From: Strigamia acuminata
Taxonomy: Eukaryota > Arthropoda > Chilopoda > Geophilomorpha > Linotaeniidae
Assembly: GCA_949358305.1 (NCBI GenBank)
Contig: OX442314.1
Coordinates: forward strand, 3,165,087 to 3,229,086
Reading direction: 5' to 3'
DNA length: 64,000 nt
Shown here: piece by piece, positions 63,701 through 64,000 of the stretch
Layout: each line of letters opens with the position of its first letter
Numbering within the stretch: the stretch's first letter is position 1
Translations under genes and position numbers: made by a program
The notes under the pieces: model-generated
The model's input: only the letters and a program-made list of their open reading frames with translations
What the model was told of the DNA's origin: nothing
Databases searched by the model: none

Positions 63701-64000
63701 TGCCTTTGGCTCCGGAAATGATGCGCCTTGCGGACGACACTTGCCCCAGATTGATCCCTCATTTGCAAGGTCGATGTAATTACATATTGCATTACAGAGC
63801 TCTGCAATTGTACTTGTCCCTCGGCATGACGTTGATAAAAATCAAACGAGTGCTGACGTTTGAACAACGACCATGGTTGGCCGAGTATATCGCGCTGAAC
63901 ATCGAGAAACGCAAGTCCGCTAGCACTACTTTCGAGCAGGAGTTGGCGAAACTTGCCTGCAACGCCTGTTACGGGAAAACGATGCAGGACGTGAGGAAAT
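60706..64000 (+). CDS. Protein-primed family B DNA polymerase (Polinton/adintovirus-like), N-terminal 1098 codons, runs off the window
   Basis: The frame is open from the ATG at 60706 to the window end. Residues 1-205 are unassigned. Two related modules follow, marked SFVWAVLAALHP (about 218) and SFLWAVLSALYP (about 374), each ending in a zinc-finger-like motif (CYYCDNQF near 322; CPNCCNGYSS near 485). Exonuclease motif I is YADFEAF (Asp540, Glu542), motif II HNGKKYDFH (Asp692) and motif III YLKTD (836-840). Between I and II sits an endonuclease VII-like HNH zinc domain: CFLCGGVF (637), LDHNHFTGEFRGAAH (655) and Cys671. Polymerase motif A is LDANSMYSWAM (Asp937) and motif B NACYGKT (1086). 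Motif C is outside. In the family it replicates linear element DNA with a protein primer. A viral or transposon origin is inferred. Confidence 0.9.
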   Translation, partial: MNQFNINHCTAFLKKKREEGSLSKDFKLNHISLDALQKKCAEFVDYKKVVSNHYELLSSIFDGHSRTYSVVFDETLTSIEDVMTSAARNIQLLASEVAADMHSCKLRVVLICRYSHSTKPKPCYFTLTAGPYVMFGDAIDEIISLATTRLVEKNVEFEEKYDYFSFVNVESIKVDVDVLNQKGAQTSTIPMIDSSAGLPSDVRNKKAVLTFVMDVRKSFVWAVLAALHPTATHAERLTNYTKYEHELNLQGLEFPLSFRNVEKFQSLNPDIEINIYFSVGDRVVRCVSVHRNRKHHVDLFFYGNNRYGLLRNAKRLLGYFQCYYCDNQFKSCAARDKHLTIFHSVAEESSYRELDECLRRKKAVVNVQNSDQKSFLWAVLSALYPAPDHVCRAAYYEQFMDKLDLEGLVFPVGPREVLIFERKNTDLNINIFELVSKSRIVPIKVDVLTKRSTTINLLKMQDHYMWIKDFSRLMSTTDHNKRHYCPNCCNGYSSATVLAKHKRFCGENEACDTKCPQAGTVCTFKGEKKKYPLPYVCYADFEAFLVPDEENEHTLHSVTINSHEPCGYLFKIVCTENEAFSRPLRLYRGPNVVDHFLQSLREEIKAVVRHFSELETRFDPETMTPFHWNAYRNATTCFLCGGVFTKEKGWTKVLDHNHFTGEFRGAAHAKCNLNYHWRKSVPIIFHNGKKYDFHLILPHLTCESEKVTIIAENTELYNSFTLRIDTGDVPEVHRYVTLKFMDSFLFLSSSLANLAKSLDESQFVVFRSEFKGEAIELLLRKGVYPYTYMTDTSKFEEDQLPAIEKFEDITIDDYHYAQLVWNKFGLQNLGEYHDLYLKTDTLLLSDIFEQFRKMCLKHYKLDPCHYITFPSLTFDAALLFSDVKLELMSDPDMYVFIERGIRGGVATISQRYAKANNPLLASGYDPEKPESYIVYLDANSMYSWAMSKPLPVGKFAFVENLAEWTQDRILTMKEDDEMGCILEVDLGYPAELHSSHNCLPLAPEMMRLADDTCPRLIPHLQGRCNYILHYRALQLYLSLGMTLIKIKRVLTFEQRPWLAEYIALNIEKRKSASTTFEQELAKLACNACYGKTMQDVRK

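Overview
This window is a nest of transposable elements from an animal, most likely arthropod (probably insect), nuclear genome. The evidence is Copia, Gypsy and BEL/Pao retrotransposons primed by eukaryotic tRNAs (initiator Met, Leu-like, Phe), Tc1-, pogo-, PIF- and CACTA-like DNA transposons, TAACC/TTAGG-like tracts near 59.8 kb, and an arthropod-style TATA plus TCAGT promoter at 60.5 kb. I see no ordinary host gene, no rRNA and no CRISPR. The species cannot be named from the sequence.

Layout. 1-89 is the end of an LTR that cut a minus-strand Copia element (90 to about 2637). A CACTA-like fragment (2786-3268) truncates a minus-strand BEL/Pao gag and its LTR (3269-3999). A pogo-like MITE (4002-4553), a dead Tc1-like element with 554-bp inverted repeats (4560-6198) and a PIF-like MITE (6992-7676) follow. 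A 21-bp minisatellite starts at 8060 and is split at 8862 by a complete + strand Copia (8863-34854, TSD GAACC). That Copia is split by LTR element copy 1 (12380-31210, TSD TTTA), whose 3' LTR is split by copy 2 of the same family (20297-29700, TSD ATGT). The minisatellite resumes at 34855 and alternates with a spacer of about 1.2 kb until 50424. Copy 3 of the LTR family lies inverted inside one array (39888-48882, TSD CGGG). From 50425 to 59060 a paralogue of the 3.7-8.1 kb locus carries a different insertion, a Gypsy element (51341-57960, TSD ATAG) with four in-frame stops and its own CACTA-like insertion. The right end (59698-64000) holds a divergent heat-shock-like promoter and an open frame of at least 1098 codons for a protein-primed family B DNA polymerase of the Polinton/adintovirus-like kind.

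The most unusual item is the LTR family present in three complete copies plus a fragment. It has LTRs of about 1.9 kb (TGTGACGG or TATGACGG at the start, CCGTCACA at the end), a tRNA-Gln primer site, no protease, reverse transcriptase or integrase, and one intact 493-codon ORF of unknown function whose product has internal helical-looking repeats and a basic C-terminus. Its LTR pairs are almost identical, so it moved recently, presumably using enzymes supplied by another element. The three copies also differ in U3 sequence in a mosaic way and in the number of primer-site repeats in the leader.

Relative order of events can be read from the nesting: the pogo MITE predates the duplication of the 3.7 kb and 50.4 kb loci; Tc1, PIF and Gypsy insertions came after it; Copia entered the array, then copy 1 entered Copia, then copy 2 entered copy 1.
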